A stretch of DNA of 64,000 nt from Tumidithrix helvetica (GCF_965232925.1 NZ_CBDDRA010000011.1:100201-164200), one strand, 5' to 3'. Positions 1 to 9,091 are shown, counted from the first letter of the stretch. Notes: generated from the sequence alone by a model not told the origin. A program made the numbers and translations.

Positions 1-363
1 GCGGTGATGATTAAAGATAACCATATTGCCGCTGCAGGAAGTATTACTGAAGCGGTCAAACGCGTTCGAGCCGCGATTCCGTTTACCACTTCGATCGAAG
101 TGGAAACTGAAACCCTCGATCATGTCAAAGCGGCGGCAGCCTTGGCGCTCGATGTGATCATGCTAGATAACATGAGCCTCGATCTGATGCGAGAATCGAT
201 CGCATGGATTCGCAGCCACAGCCCCAATACCAAAATTGAGGCATCAGGCAACATTACCCTCAGCACCATTAGAGACATTGCCCAATTGGGAATGGACTAT
301 ATTTCCACCAGTGCTATGGTGACGCGATCGGCTTGGCTCGATATTAGTATGCGGATTCTTTAA
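1..363 (+). CDS. nadC: Quinolinate phosphoribosyltransferase, C-terminal part
   Basis: This gene is cut by the window edge; codons run in frame from base 1 and only about the last 120 residues are present. The enzyme converts quinolinate and PRPP to nicotinate mononucleotide in de novo NAD synthesis. Visible family motifs are IKDNHI, the acid pair in SIEVE, DVIMLDN and EASGNI, which build the phosphate and PRPP pocket of the barrel, then the usual end with DYIS and LDIS. The gene is convergent with carA across an inverted repeat. The internal ATG at base 7 is not the real start, because the family needs about 160 further residues upstream. Confidence 0.93.
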   Translation, partial: AVMIKDNHIAAAGSITEAVKRVRAAIPFTTSIEVETETLDHVKAAAALALDVIMLDNMSLDLMRESIAWIRSHSPNTKIEASGNITLSTIRDIAQLGMDYISTSAMVTRSAWLDISMRIL

Positions 364-450
364 CCTCTCCCCAACCCCTCTCCTGCAAGGAAAGGGGCTC
401 TTGCTCCTCCCTCGCCTCTCAGGAGAGGGAGGCTGGGAGGGAGAGGTAAA
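359..450. repeat. Inverted C/G-rich intergenic repeat
   Basis: The segment opens with TTTAACCTCTCCC and closes with GGGAGAGGTAAA, and has further CCCCTCTCC/GGAGAGGG pairs inside. It fills the gap between two convergent genes and overlaps the nadC stop. C-rich repeats of this look are dispersed in many cyanobacterial genomes. A role as bidirectional terminator is plausible from position alone. Confidence 0.55.
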
Positions 451-455
451 CCAGA

Positions 456-1613
456 TTATTTAACTGCCAGTTTCTGTTCGCGCATTGTGTTGACAAACCG
501 CTCAAATAAATAGTCGGCATCGTGAGGGCCGGGGCTAGCTTCAGGGTGATATTGCACCGAAAAAATGGGGAGCGTCTTGTGTTCTAGTCCTGCCACCGTG
601 CGATCGTTCAGATTGAGATGCGTCACCTGAGCCACCGAATTGGTTAAAGAGTCACCATCAAGGGCGAAACCGTGGTTTTGACTGGTAATTTCTACCCTTT
701 GATCGGAGGTCGGGAGCTGATTTTTAGCGGGTTGATTTAAGCCACGATGGCCAAACTTGAGCTTGAAGGTATCGCCACCCATAGACAAACCGAGAATTTG
801 GTGTCCGAGACAGATGCCGAATAGGGGTTTGTCCGCCCCTAGTAAAGCCGTTGCTGTTTCGATGCCTGCCTTAACTGCCGCAGGGTCGCCGGGCCCATTC
901 GACAAAAAGATACCATCGGGTTTAAATTCCAAGATTTTCTCTGGAGGTGTATCGGCAGGGACGACGATCACGCGGCAACCATAGCTGACCAACCGCCGCA
1001 AAATATTTCGCTTGACGCCAAAATCGATCGCAACCACGGTCAGAGGATTGGCAACATCAGGCGTTGCTTCCATAAATTCCCATTCTGAGGGGGTTGGTTC
1101 TGTCCACTCATAAACGCGCGGCGTTGTCACCGTTTGCGCCAGATTGAGTCCCTGCATGGAGGGGGCTGCTTTCACTTTTTCTAACAACTGTTGCGGATCG
1201 AGTACTTCTGTAGAAATGCCGCCATTCATCGCGCCTAGAGAACGTAACTTGCGGGTGAGGGCGCGGGTGTCAATGCCAGCAATGCCAACGACATTATTGG
1301 CTTTGAGGTAATCAGGTAAAGACTGCCGCGATCGCCAGTTGCTGGGAATGTAGGTAATGTTGCGTGCGATCGCACCTTTCACCTGAGGGCGGTCTGATTC
1401 TTCATCTTCAGGGGTAACACCCGTGTTTCCCAGTTCGGGATAGGTAAATGTGACGATTTGTCCGCGATAGCTTGGATCGGTTAAAACCTCTTGATAGCCA
1501 GTCATCCCAGTGTTAAAAACCACTTCCCCGATCGCGGTTCCTGTGGCTCCAAAGGCATAACCTTGGTAGCAACTCCCATCTGCTAAAACTAGAATCGCTG
1601 GTTGTTTTGTCAT
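456..1613 (-). CDS. carA: Carbamoyl-phosphate synthase small subunit
   Basis: Glutamine amidotransferase subunit that releases ammonia for the large subunit CarB, feeding arginine and pyrimidine synthesis. The 385-residue length is normal. The N-terminal domain begins after a short leader and includes FNTGMTGYQEVLTDPSY. The class I amidotransferase domain follows, with nucleophile Cys268 in GICLGHQ, then QNHGFA, and the His/Glu pair in QYHPEASPGP. The ATG at 1611-1613 is the first in frame. carB is not in the window, which is usual for cyanobacteria, where the two genes are often apart. Confidence 0.96.
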   Translation of the reverse strand: MTKQPAILVLADGSCYQGYAFGATGTAIGEVVFNTGMTGYQEVLTDPSYRGQIVTFTYPELGNTGVTPEDEESDRPQVKGAIARNITYIPSNWRSRQSLPDYLKANNVVGIAGIDTRALTRKLRSLGAMNGGISTEVLDPQQLLEKVKAAPSMQGLNLAQTVTTPRVYEWTEPTPSEWEFMEATPDVANPLTVVAIDFGVKRNILRRLVSYGCRVIVVPADTPPEKILEFKPDGIFLSNGPGDPAAVKAGIETATALLGADKPLFGICLGHQILGLSMGGDTFKLKFGHRGLNQPAKNQLPTSDQRVEITSQNHGFALDGDSLTNSVAQVTHLNLNDRTVAGLEHKTLPIFSVQYHPEASPGPHDADYLFERFVNTMREQKLAVK

Positions 1614-1798
1614 AATCTGCTGCGTTTAACTCTGAATATAAGGCTGGTTGAACTTGCGTTTATCCCTGATTAGTTAATTTTGGGCAACATGGTGAATTTT
1701 AACGGTTACGGTTGAAACAATATCGCAATTATGCAGTCAAACCGATTTCTATCAATTCAAAATTATTGAGAATAACAGTTCTAAATCTAAACTTGATA

Positions 1799-2734
1799 TC
1801 ACCGTTTGCTCGATATTTGAATCCATCTATTCGGGATTATGTTGCTACTTGGACAACCTCTATACTCCCCGATCCAATTATCTGGTGCAATGACTATCCG
1901 AGAACAATCCTGGTGCTTTCGATCCCCAAGCCAAGCACCCCACCAAGCAAATGAAGAATTAGGAATAATACAATGATCGCATTCAGACAAAAGGAATAGG
2001 TCAGAAAATGGGTTATCCCCAAAATTCTTAGAAGCACAGATAACATTATCAAAATGCTTAGACAGACGCTCGGCAAAAAGTTCTATAAAATCTGAGTCGT
2101 CTCCAAATAAAAGCAAGCATCCTGGATCGCATCTTTCAAGAAGATAGCCGATAGCTCTCTCATAGTAACTAATTGGTAAAGTCCAATTCAGTACATTATA
2201 ATCGCCTCGACGAAATGAGATCCCAACTGTTGGTTTCTTCAAGTGCTCAATTTTACTGTGAATTTCATCTAAATCCTTGATTTTAGATTGCACTCCCCGA
2301 TGGATAATTTCATAGATTGAGTCTGCGTAATCGATGAAATACTCCTCGTTTTGAAACCAACCTGAAAGAAACACAGGAAAATCTAATTGAAAGACTTCAT
2401 CATCCTTGGCAAAATATTTTTTTTCTACGAACGATGAAGTTTTGAGCCCTTTAAATTTTCTGAAAGTAGATATAACTTTGCGACTCAAGGATCGCCATAA
2501 AGAATTTGGCCAAGCACTATATTCAAATCTTCCAACAGAAAGTAAGTCTGTTTTTGTGGATTCAAGATATTCAGTTCCAACCAGTTCTGGCAAATAGTTG
2601 TAATTCTCAAATCCTGGAGGGCAGTAAAAACAAACATCAGATGACAACTTTCGTTTTAAAGCATAAGCAAAGGCAAAGACAAACAATTGGTTGCCGATTC
2701 TTCCGGTCACTTCAACAATAATTTTATGTGACAT
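1799..2734 (-). CDS. Glycosyltransferase family 11 (alpha-1,2-fucosyltransferase-like)
   Basis: Predicted to transfer a sugar, probably fucose from GDP-fucose, to a surface glycan. The N-terminal GRIGNQLFVFAFAYAL is the family opening. SFRRGDYN near residue 175 matches the GDP-binding HxRRGDY motif with its first His replaced by Ser. LLLFGDDSDF and NSSFAWWGAWLG are the later family motifs. At 311 residues the length is typical. Base composition is more A/T-rich than in neighbouring carA, as often seen for transferred polysaccharide genes. It lies just downstream of an ABC exporter on the same strand, 113 bp away, suggesting a joint role in glycan assembly and export. The acceptor cannot be inferred. 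Confidence 0.85.
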   Translation of the reverse strand: MSHKIIVEVTGRIGNQLFVFAFAYALKRKLSSDVCFYCPPGFENYNYLPELVGTEYLESTKTDLLSVGRFEYSAWPNSLWRSLSRKVISTFRKFKGLKTSSFVEKKYFAKDDEVFQLDFPVFLSGWFQNEEYFIDYADSIYEIIHRGVQSKIKDLDEIHSKIEHLKKPTVGISFRRGDYNVLNWTLPISYYERAIGYLLERCDPGCLLLFGDDSDFIELFAERLSKHFDNVICASKNFGDNPFSDLFLLSECDHCIIPNSSFAWWGAWLGDRKHQDCSRIVIAPDNWIGEYRGCPSSNIIPNRWIQISSKR

Positions 2735-2847
2735 AGATTTTAAAAAGATGTGTTGAATTGCTTAACTAGTAAAACTCAATAGAGAAAGGGATTAAGCTCT
2801 TTTCCGGATGTGAAGATAGATTTATGAAAAGCCGAGCTTTAATTTGT

Positions 2848-4719
2848 TTACTCGTCAAATTTTTGATTTCTTTTCAACAATTTTGAAACACCGCCACGAA
2901 TTTCTTCGGTTTGGGCTGTGTGATATTCCCAAAGTTTCCCTTTTTTTTCTAGTAAATTTTGATAGGTTCCCTGTTCTACAATTCTTCCCTGCTCTAAAAC
3001 GACAACCTTATCAGCCCTTACGATTGTAGACAAACGATGGGCGATCGCAATTACAGTTCGCCCTACCGCCAGTTTTTCTAGAGACTCTTGAATTAATCGC
3101 TCTGAGACGGAATCTAGGGCACTGGTGGCTTCATCTAAAATCAAAATTTCAGGGTTGCGTAATAAAGCCCGCGCGATCGCAATCCTTTGTCGCTGACCGC
3201 CCGATAAACGCACACCGCGATCGCCGAGCAATGTCTCAAACCCCTCTGGCATCTCATCGATAAAATCTAAGGCATTTGCCAATCGACTCGCTTCTCGAAT
3301 TTCCTCCTCAGTTTTGTTTTCAGAACCATAAGCGATGTTGTTGAGTACGGAAGTATTAAAAATAAACGTGTCTTGGCTGACGATTGCCATCCTACGCCGC
3401 AGCGATCGAATTTCAAACTCTCGCAAATCGGTTCCATTCACAAAAATTGCACCGCATACAGGGTCGTAAAAACGGGTCACTAGATCTACCAAGGTAGTTT
3501 TTCCTGCCCCAGACCCTCCGACTAAAGCTGTCATCTTACCTTTTTCAAGGGTGAGGGTGATATCCTGCAAAACCATCTTCTCAGCACTATAGCCAAAATC
3601 TACAGACTCAATATAAATTGAGCTAGTTAAGCCAGGAAACTCTAGTTTTCCATTGCGAAAGTATTGTTTTCCTTCGGTTGACAGGAGGTTTTTAACATTA
3701 ACCATCGAGCCTTTTAAGGAACTGATACGACTCGTTGTGGAGTTGAGATCTTGAATATTGGGAACGAGTCGAACCAAGACAAAGAAAAATGTCAACAATG
3801 CTCCAGTAGACATGGATAAGCCATTATCTGCACCAGAAAAAGCGAACAGAATTAGCCCTACTAAAATCATCATGGATAAGCCCTCTGACAGGGGTTTTAC
3901 CAGTAAGGAGCCGCTTAAGAGCTTTTTATTTGCCTTGAGAATCTCCTCACTGGCGGCATAGTAACGCTTACGCTCGAAATCTTGAGTCGCAAATGCTTGT
4001 ACAGTGCGGATCCCATTAATTAATTCGATCACAATCGTGGTAAATCGATTATTTGCGGTTGGGAGCGCAAAGCTTTGTTCTCGAACAATGGCATTAAACC
4101 TAGATAGGCCCATTACCAATAGGCTAAATAAGCCAATAGAGAGTAAAGAAAGTTGCCATGAGATCACAAACATCGATAGCAAGTAAATAAAGATGTTTAG
4201 AAATCTCGTGAATAAATAAGCAACGCCTTGAAAAATTTGAGAGACTCTGGTAACTTCTCCAGCTATTGAGTTAACGATGTCACCTGATTTCGTCGCAGAG
4301 AAATAACTGAGACTAAGTGATTGAATTTGTTCAAAAGCTGCTTTTCTAAAGCGATCGATTAAGCTGAGTTGAGTTAGCTCGGTATAAATCTGCGAGAGAT
4401 AGGTAAATCCCGATCGCAACCAAGTACTCAAAACGATCAGGCTAGCAATGCGAAACATGCGCTCGGTCGCAGGGGCATTAACACCTAAAATCCAGATATC
4501 AAACCAGGTAATTCCCGTGTGAATTGGTTTTGCTGCTGGATTTGTGAGGTTTTGCAGGAAAAACAATAAAAACCCGATATTGACTCCTTCAAAAGCAACA
4601 GCTAGGCAAGAAAGAATCACTGCCAAGACTGCGATAGCGGGAAAGTGTTTAAACTCCCTGAAAATGAAGTGGTTATCCTGCCAGAATTTCTTCACCTTCA
4701 GCGGATTACCTAAACGCAT
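2848..4719 (-). CDS. ABC exporter, fused permease and ATPase (MsbA/HepA type)
   Basis: A half-transporter of 623 residues that should act as a homodimer in the inner membrane. About six hydrophobic segments occupy residues 25-330. The nucleotide-binding domain spans about 370-610, with Walker A GGSGAGKTT, signature LSGGQRQRIAIARAL, Walker B ILILDEATSALD and the H-loop IAHRLST. The permease part resembles the cyanobacterial HepA group, whose founder is needed for heterocyst envelope polysaccharide; this assignment is from memory of the family. With the GT11 gene downstream it probably exports a lipid-linked sugar or glycolipid. The substrate is not determined. Confidence 0.85.
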   Translation of the reverse strand: MRLGNPLKVKKFWQDNHFIFREFKHFPAIAVLAVILSCLAVAFEGVNIGFLLFFLQNLTNPAAKPIHTGITWFDIWILGVNAPATERMFRIASLIVLSTWLRSGFTYLSQIYTELTQLSLIDRFRKAAFEQIQSLSLSYFSATKSGDIVNSIAGEVTRVSQIFQGVAYLFTRFLNIFIYLLSMFVISWQLSLLSIGLFSLLVMGLSRFNAIVREQSFALPTANNRFTTIVIELINGIRTVQAFATQDFERKRYYAASEEILKANKKLLSGSLLVKPLSEGLSMMILVGLILFAFSGADNGLSMSTGALLTFFFVLVRLVPNIQDLNSTTSRISSLKGSMVNVKNLLSTEGKQYFRNGKLEFPGLTSSIYIESVDFGYSAEKMVLQDITLTLEKGKMTALVGGSGAGKTTLVDLVTRFYDPVCGAIFVNGTDLREFEIRSLRRRMAIVSQDTFIFNTSVLNNIAYGSENKTEEEIREASRLANALDFIDEMPEGFETLLGDRGVRLSGGQRQRIAIARALLRNPEILILDEATSALDSVSERLIQESLEKLAVGRTVIAIAHRLSTIVRADKVVVLEQGRIVEQGTYQNLLEKKGKLWEYHTAQTEEIRGGVSKLLKRNQKFDE

Positions 4720-4945
4720 CAGCTACCTCACAAGCTTATGGGAAATCAAAATTATGCATATCAAGACCAGTATAAGGGTTGCTACCTAAGACAACAGCCC
4801 AAGAAAACATGAAAATAGAGCGCAACAGTATATCCCCAACAGGAAATCGCTCTACCATCAAAAATGTATGCGCTATCAAAAATGTTGGACAATCAAAAGG
4901 TTAAACCATCAAAGTGGCGTACAAATCACCTAAACGCTGAAGTGA

Positions 4946-6034
4946 ATGTCTAAAAACTATAAAATCACCCTACTCTCAGGCGACGGTATTGGTCCAGAAA
5001 TCATGCAAGTGGCGATCTCTGTACTCCAAGCGATCGCACCTAAATTTAACCTTACCTTTGCTTTTGAAGCAGCCTTAGCAGGTGGATCGGCGTTTGATGC
5101 CACTGGGCATCCCCTCCCTGCTGAAACCCTAGCGCTCTGCCAAAGCAGTGATGCGGTCTTACTTGCTGCCGTAGGTGGTGAAAAATGGGATACGCTACCC
5201 TCCCATCTGCGCCCTGAGCAGGCTTTATTGGGGCTAAGAGCTGGGTTGGGCTTATTTGCCAATCTGCGACCTGCCAAAATCTTGCCCCAACTGATTGATG
5301 CTTCGACTCTCAAACGCGAAGTGATTGAAGGTGTCGATATTCTGGTCGTGCGCGAGCTGACAGGGGGGATTTACTTTGGGCTGCCCAAGGGCATTTTTAC
5401 CGATGAAAACGGCGTTAGGCGCGGTGTCAATACAATGGCATACACTGAGCCTGAGGTCGATCGCATTGGGCGGGTGGCGTTTGAGTCCGCTCGTAAGCGT
5501 CAGAGCAGGCTCTGCTCGGTCGATAAGGCAAATGTGCTGGATGTATCGCAGTTATGGCGCGAACGGATTACAAAATTGGGCGCCGAGTATCCTGACGTCA
5601 AGCTCTCTCATATGTATGTCGATAATGCTGCCATGCAACTCCTGCGCTATCCCAAGCAATTTGATGTGATTGTCACGGGCAATCTCTTTGGGGATATTCT
5701 CTCGGATGCCGCCGCCATGCTCACAGGCAGCATCGGGATGTTGCCCTCGGCAAGTTTGGGCGAACCTGGCAAACCAGGGGTATTTGAGCCCGTACATGGT
5801 TCTGCTCCTGATATTGCGGGTAAAGATCTGGCGAATCCCTTAGCACAGGTGCTTAGTGCTGCCATGATGCTGCGTTATGGCTTAAACGAATCTGCTGCTG
5901 CGGACTATATCGAACAAGCCGTTACCAAGGTACTCGACTCAGGCAAGCGCACAGGCGACATTATGGCTTCGGGCTGCGAGCAACTGGGCTGTAAGGCAAT
6001 GGGTGAGGCATTACTTGCAGCTTTAGCTGCGTAA
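4946..6034 (+). CDS. leuB: 3-isopropylmalate dehydrogenase
   Basis: Oxidises and decarboxylates 3-isopropylmalate with NAD in leucine synthesis. At 362 residues it is full length. The N-terminal LLSGDGIGPEIM binds the cofactor. RELTGGIYFG and the conserved Arg/Lys/Asp set in the VDKANVLDVS and MYVDNAAMQL regions contact substrate and Mg2+. FEPVHGSAPDIAGKD is the adenine-binding motif that marks NAD preference. The start is ATG with only a weak Shine-Dalgarno sequence. It stands alone among leu genes and is convergent with the rimP-nusA-ylxR operon, where infB would often be found. Confidence 0.96.
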   Translation: MSKNYKITLLSGDGIGPEIMQVAISVLQAIAPKFNLTFAFEAALAGGSAFDATGHPLPAETLALCQSSDAVLLAAVGGEKWDTLPSHLRPEQALLGLRAGLGLFANLRPAKILPQLIDASTLKREVIEGVDILVVRELTGGIYFGLPKGIFTDENGVRRGVNTMAYTEPEVDRIGRVAFESARKRQSRLCSVDKANVLDVSQLWRERITKLGAEYPDVKLSHMYVDNAAMQLLRYPKQFDVIVTGNLFGDILSDAAAMLTGSIGMLPSASLGEPGKPGVFEPVHGSAPDIAGKDLANPLAQVLSAAMMLRYGLNESAAADYIEQAVTKVLDSGKRTGDIMASGCEQLGCKAMGEALLAALAA

Positions 6035-6042
6035 GGGAATTT

Positions 6043-6348
6043 CTAAGGAACTACTTCTAGCCTAGCTTTGAGTAGCTCAAAAATTTGGGGCGGAATCTGC
6101 GCGTGCAGCGATCGCCCCAAGCGATTTTTTTTCTGGGCTTGTTGCAAACATTGAAGGTTGGGGCAGATATAAGCCGATCGCCCCATGCCTTTGTCCAATC
6201 CGATCTCTGGATTAGTTGCAGAAGCTTCGGGCGAATCAGAATGCAGGCGCACGACTCGCCAAAACTCACTTTTGGGGGCGATTTTTCGACAGCTTACGCA
6301 GCAACGCTGAAGTTTACGCTGAGATTTAAGCTGAGGTTCTAAAGTCAC
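6043..6348 (-). CDS. ylxR: YlxR/DUF448 family RNA-binding protein
   Basis: Small basic protein of 101 residues, last gene of the rimP-nusA-ylxR set. The family motif is seen as RCCVSCRK near the start, then GMGRSAYICPN and KNRLGRSLHAQIP. YlxR binds RNA, and in other bacteria it is linked to RNase P or transcription control. It begins 7 bp after the nusA stop, so it is almost certainly cotranscribed. The next gene downstream is leuB on the opposite strand, so the frequent following gene infB is absent here. Confidence 0.88.
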   Translation of the reverse strand: MTLEPQLKSQRKLQRCCVSCRKIAPKSEFWRVVRLHSDSPEASATNPEIGLDKGMGRSAYICPNLQCLQQAQKKNRLGRSLHAQIPPQIFELLKARLEVVP

Positions 6349-6355
6349 AGCGGCG

Positions 6356-7642
6356 TTAATCTTCTGCTAGCTCCTCTTCAAGGTTTTCTTCTAGATTTTC
6401 TTCGGTATCTTCATATTCCTCGGGTTCCGCCTCTACAGTGGCTACCCTTGCCCTTGCCTCAGCCAATCTTGCTGCCTCTTCGCGAGCTTTTTGATCCTCA
6501 GCTTCATAGTCATACCTAGAAGCATCTTTGATATCAATTTTCCAGCCCGTCAGCCTAGCAGCCAACCGTACATTTTGCCCCTCCTTGCCGATCGCTAAAC
6601 TGAGCTGATCGTCTGGAACGAGGACATGAGCTTGGCGATCGTCGGCATTAATGAGGCGAACTTCTTTAATCCGAGCGGGACTGAGAGAATTGGCAATATA
6701 GGTGGAAGGATCGGGCGACCATTTAATCACATCAATCTTTTCACCGCGCAGCTCGTTGACCACGGCTTGAATTCTTGCGCCTCTAGCGCCAATACAGGCT
6801 CCCACAGGATCGACATCCCGTTCGTCTGAGACCACGGCAATTTTGGTGCGAGGCCCAACGGAGTGAGATGGTGGGTTTGCTTCTCTCGCTACAGCCACAA
6901 TTCGGACGATCTCATCCTCAATTTCAGGGACTTCATTCGCAAATAAATAGACGACTAAGCCAGCATCGGCGCGTGACACCGTCAGTTGAGGTCCACGCTT
7001 CGAACCTTCATGGACTTTCTTTAAGTAAACCTTAAACGTAGAGTTCGGGCGATAGGGACGTTCGCTGGGTAATTGCTCGCGTTTGGGCAATTCCGCCTCG
7101 ACTTCGGGCTGACCAAAGTTACTGGTAATCGCCATAATTACCGAGCTATTTTCAAACCTTAATACCCGACCTTGGAGTACCGTACCTTCAAGATCTTGGA
7201 ATTCTTCTTGAATCAGGCGGCGCTGTTGATCGCGTAACTTTTGGGCTAAGACTTGCTTGGTCTGAATTGCTGCCATGCGCCCAAAGTCATTTTGCTCAGG
7301 CGTGACATCGACCACAACCGTACCACCCGCTTGGGCTTCGGGGGCAACTTCTCGGACTTCCGCTAAAGATATTTCATGATCGGAGCTTTCTACTTGCTCG
7401 ACAATGGTTTTGGTTGCTAAGACGCGAAAGCCTTCCTGCTCGATGTCTAGCTCTACATCGAAATTATCAAAATATTCTTCTTCAAAGTTGCCGCCATCAG
7501 AACGATAGGTTTTGCGAAAACGTTCGTATCCTTTTAAGAGGGCTTCGCGCAAGGCATTTTGTACTGCATGTTTGGGCAGATTTCGCTCTTTACTAATTAC
7601 CTCTACCATGCCACCCAGTCCGGGTAAGTTAAGTATTGACAT
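6356..7642 (-). CDS. nusA: Transcription termination/antitermination protein NusA
   Basis: Binds RNA polymerase and nascent RNA and modulates pausing, termination and antitermination. The 428 residues include an N-terminal polymerase-binding domain (about 1-130), an S1 domain (about 140-215), and two KH domains (GACIGARGARIQAVV and LAIGKEGQNVRLAARLTGW). The E. coli acidic repeat domains are missing; instead there is a short Glu-rich tail. This short form is normal for cyanobacteria. It lies 119 bp downstream of rimP on the same strand. NusA is known in E. coli to regulate its own operon, which makes the hairpin leader ahead of rimP worth noting. Confidence 0.95.
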   Translation of the reverse strand: MSILNLPGLGGMVEVISKERNLPKHAVQNALREALLKGYERFRKTYRSDGGNFEEEYFDNFDVELDIEQEGFRVLATKTIVEQVESSDHEISLAEVREVAPEAQAGGTVVVDVTPEQNDFGRMAAIQTKQVLAQKLRDQQRRLIQEEFQDLEGTVLQGRVLRFENSSVIMAITSNFGQPEVEAELPKREQLPSERPYRPNSTFKVYLKKVHEGSKRGPQLTVSRADAGLVVYLFANEVPEIEDEIVRIVAVAREANPPSHSVGPRTKIAVVSDERDVDPVGACIGARGARIQAVVNELRGEKIDVIKWSPDPSTYIANSLSPARIKEVRLINADDRQAHVLVPDDQLSLAIGKEGQNVRLAARLTGWKIDIKDASRYDYEAEDQKAREEAARLAEARARVATVEAEPEEYEDTEENLEENLEEELAED

Positions 7643-7761
7643 ACTGACAAATCTCTCCTTGCTCTGTTGAAAAGCTATGTTGAAAATTTCTGCGAAAAAC
7701 TTGTGTTGGAATTTTGCGGCGAAAATTACCAGAAAAAGTAAAAATTTGGGTGTGACTTGGA

Positions 7762-8214
7762 CTACGACAATTCCACCCGATGCACGAGTTCGCGGGGAAT
7801 GTTGATTATTTTCCCCTTGAGGCTAAGCGTGACATGGTCTAGATCGCGGCTGACAAGATGCCCTGTCCAACTTTCTTTCCCTTCATAGGGAGCATTGGCG
7901 CTTGCCGTAACCATAAAGCCACGGAAGGCGATAAACTCGCGATCGCTTTGCAATTGCCGATCGGTTCCGGGGCTAGAAACCTCTAGGACGTAAGCAAAGG
8001 AAATCAGCTCTGCCTGATCGAGCGAAGCTTCTAGGGCGTGACTCATGCGTTCGCAATCTTCTAACCCAGTATTTTGCTCGAGATTGCGAATATCAACTCT
8101 CAAGATCGCTGGGTTTTTATGGGTTTGTAGCACTGTATCTACCACCTCTAAGCCAAGTGGTGTAGCGATCGCCTCCGCTATTTGCAAAATTTGTGGAATC
8201 AGGGGATGACTCAT
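7762..8214 (-). CDS. rimP: Ribosome maturation factor RimP
   Basis: Assists assembly of the 30S subunit. The 150-residue length is typical. The N-terminal alpha/beta domain includes GLEVVDTVLQ and LRVDIRN, then the EDCERMSHALEASLD helix and the conserved LEVSSPGTDRQL motif. The C-terminal SH3-like domain follows (VTLSLKGKIINIPRELV). First gene of the rimP-nusA-ylxR operon. The ATG at 8212-8214 lies only about 22 nt downstream of the U-tract of a terminator hairpin, so some form of readthrough or an internal start must occur. Confidence 0.93.
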   Translation of the reverse strand: MSHPLIPQILQIAEAIATPLGLEVVDTVLQTHKNPAILRVDIRNLEQNTGLEDCERMSHALEASLDQAELISFAYVLEVSSPGTDRQLQSDREFIAFRGFMVTASANAPYEGKESWTGHLVSRDLDHVTLSLKGKIINIPRELVHRVELS

Positions 8215-8236
8215 AGCTCAACAGAAATTAGGGGTA

Positions 8237-8266
8237 AAAAAACAAAAAAGTGGGTATGAGCCCACT
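8237..8266 (-). terminator. Intrinsic terminator in the rimP leader
   Basis: Read on the minus strand, GTGGG-CTCATA-CCCAC forms a hairpin directly followed by a U-rich run (TTTTTTGTTTTTTT). It ends just before the rimP start codon. It may end an upstream small RNA or serve as an attenuator for the operon. Confidence 0.75.
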
Positions 8267-8480
8267 CCTTCTGCAATGTTGATCGGTATGCACCTTAGTA
8301 GCGCTTAGTTCTTGCTACCTCAGAGCCCACCTTAGCCTGAAAAACGCAGGCACGTAAGCATTCAAACCTGTTAAATTCTGGCGATCTATGCTGTAGAAAC
8401 AAATTCTGTTCGCTAGACCCAGAGCTTAACTTTGACTGTAGATACAGTCTGTAACTAAAGAAATATCAATGTAAAGACTT
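8250..8480 (-). promoter_or_regulatory. Candidate structured leader / small RNA upstream of rimP
   Basis: The minus strand from about 8480 (after a TTGACA at 8478-8483) down to the terminator shows several paired elements: GTAGC...GCTAC, GGTGCATACC and the terminator. The octamer GTGGGCTC occurs twice, at 8330-8323 and in the terminator stem at 8265-8258. The distal copy could therefore pair with the CCCAC arm and prevent the terminator from forming. I do not recognise a named riboswitch or small RNA. No convincing -10 box is seen at ideal spacing from the TTGACA, so the transcript start is uncertain. Confidence 0.45.
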
Positions 8481-8484
8481 GTCA

Positions 8485-8863
8485 ACATAGAGAATGCCCA
8501 ACGAAGCCAAAACACAGACGCTATCCTAGCATGCTTATAACCCGAACCGAGAAAGCTTTGCTAAAAATTCAACGCAAATTATCACGATCGTTAAATATCA
8601 GATTAAAAACTAAATTTTAAGCGTAACGCCTCACCATCCCAACCATCCATAGCTACGAATAATTGTTGGCTAATTGCGTTGTACGCTTCGACCTAGGACA
8701 TCGTTTGCTGACCTTAGCTTAGTGCCCATAGGTCAAGTGATGCTAAAACCCAAGCCTCACAAGCGGTTTAGGATTGCTATACCAATTATAGACTTTTGTA
8801 TTTTGGGAGTGCTGATGCAACGTTCTAGATTCCGATCGCTTAGTCAGTAGATTTAGCTCATCT
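8485..8863. other. Intergenic stretch without recognised gene
   Basis: No open frame with codon character is seen. The stretch contains an isolated TTTAGGATTGCTATA near 8767-8781. This resembles one end of the 100-bp inverted-repeat elements found elsewhere in the window, but no partner end is present. Confidence 0.4.
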
Positions 8864-9091
8864 CTAGGGGCGATGCTTTTGTAGCTCAGGTCTTTCTTCG
8901 GGTAAAACGGCTCCCTGTACGGGACAAACCTCTAAACATACGCCACAGTCAATACAGGACGAGAAATCGATCCAGTACCATGCCGTACCTTTAAGATTGG
9001 CTCCATAACCTTGATGGATGCAGGCAACAGGACAAGCTGGAGCGCAGGCAGCAACGCCCTCACAAACATCCGTAACAATGGTGAAAGACAT
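8864..9091 (-). CDS. Ferredoxin with two 4Fe-4S cluster motifs
   Basis: Electron carrier of 75 residues. The first cluster motif is CEGVAACAPACPVACIH, with an expanded spacing between its first cysteines. The second is the classical CIDCGVCLEVCPVQG. This is the bacterial-type ferredoxin arrangement and not the plant-type 2Fe-2S ferredoxin of photosynthesis. Similar short proteins are common in cyanobacteria, but their redox partners are not known. The gene stands alone, and its neighbours give no clue to function. Confidence 0.85.
   Translation of the reverse strand: MSFTIVTDVCEGVAACAPACPVACIHQGYGANLKGTAWYWIDFSSCIDCGVCLEVCPVQGAVLPEERPELQKHRP

Noticed and set aside
8767..8781. TTTAGGATTGCTATA as another copy of the 100-bp element
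   Set aside because: Only one end is present and no partner end or GGGGCAATTC palindrome lies within 150 bp.
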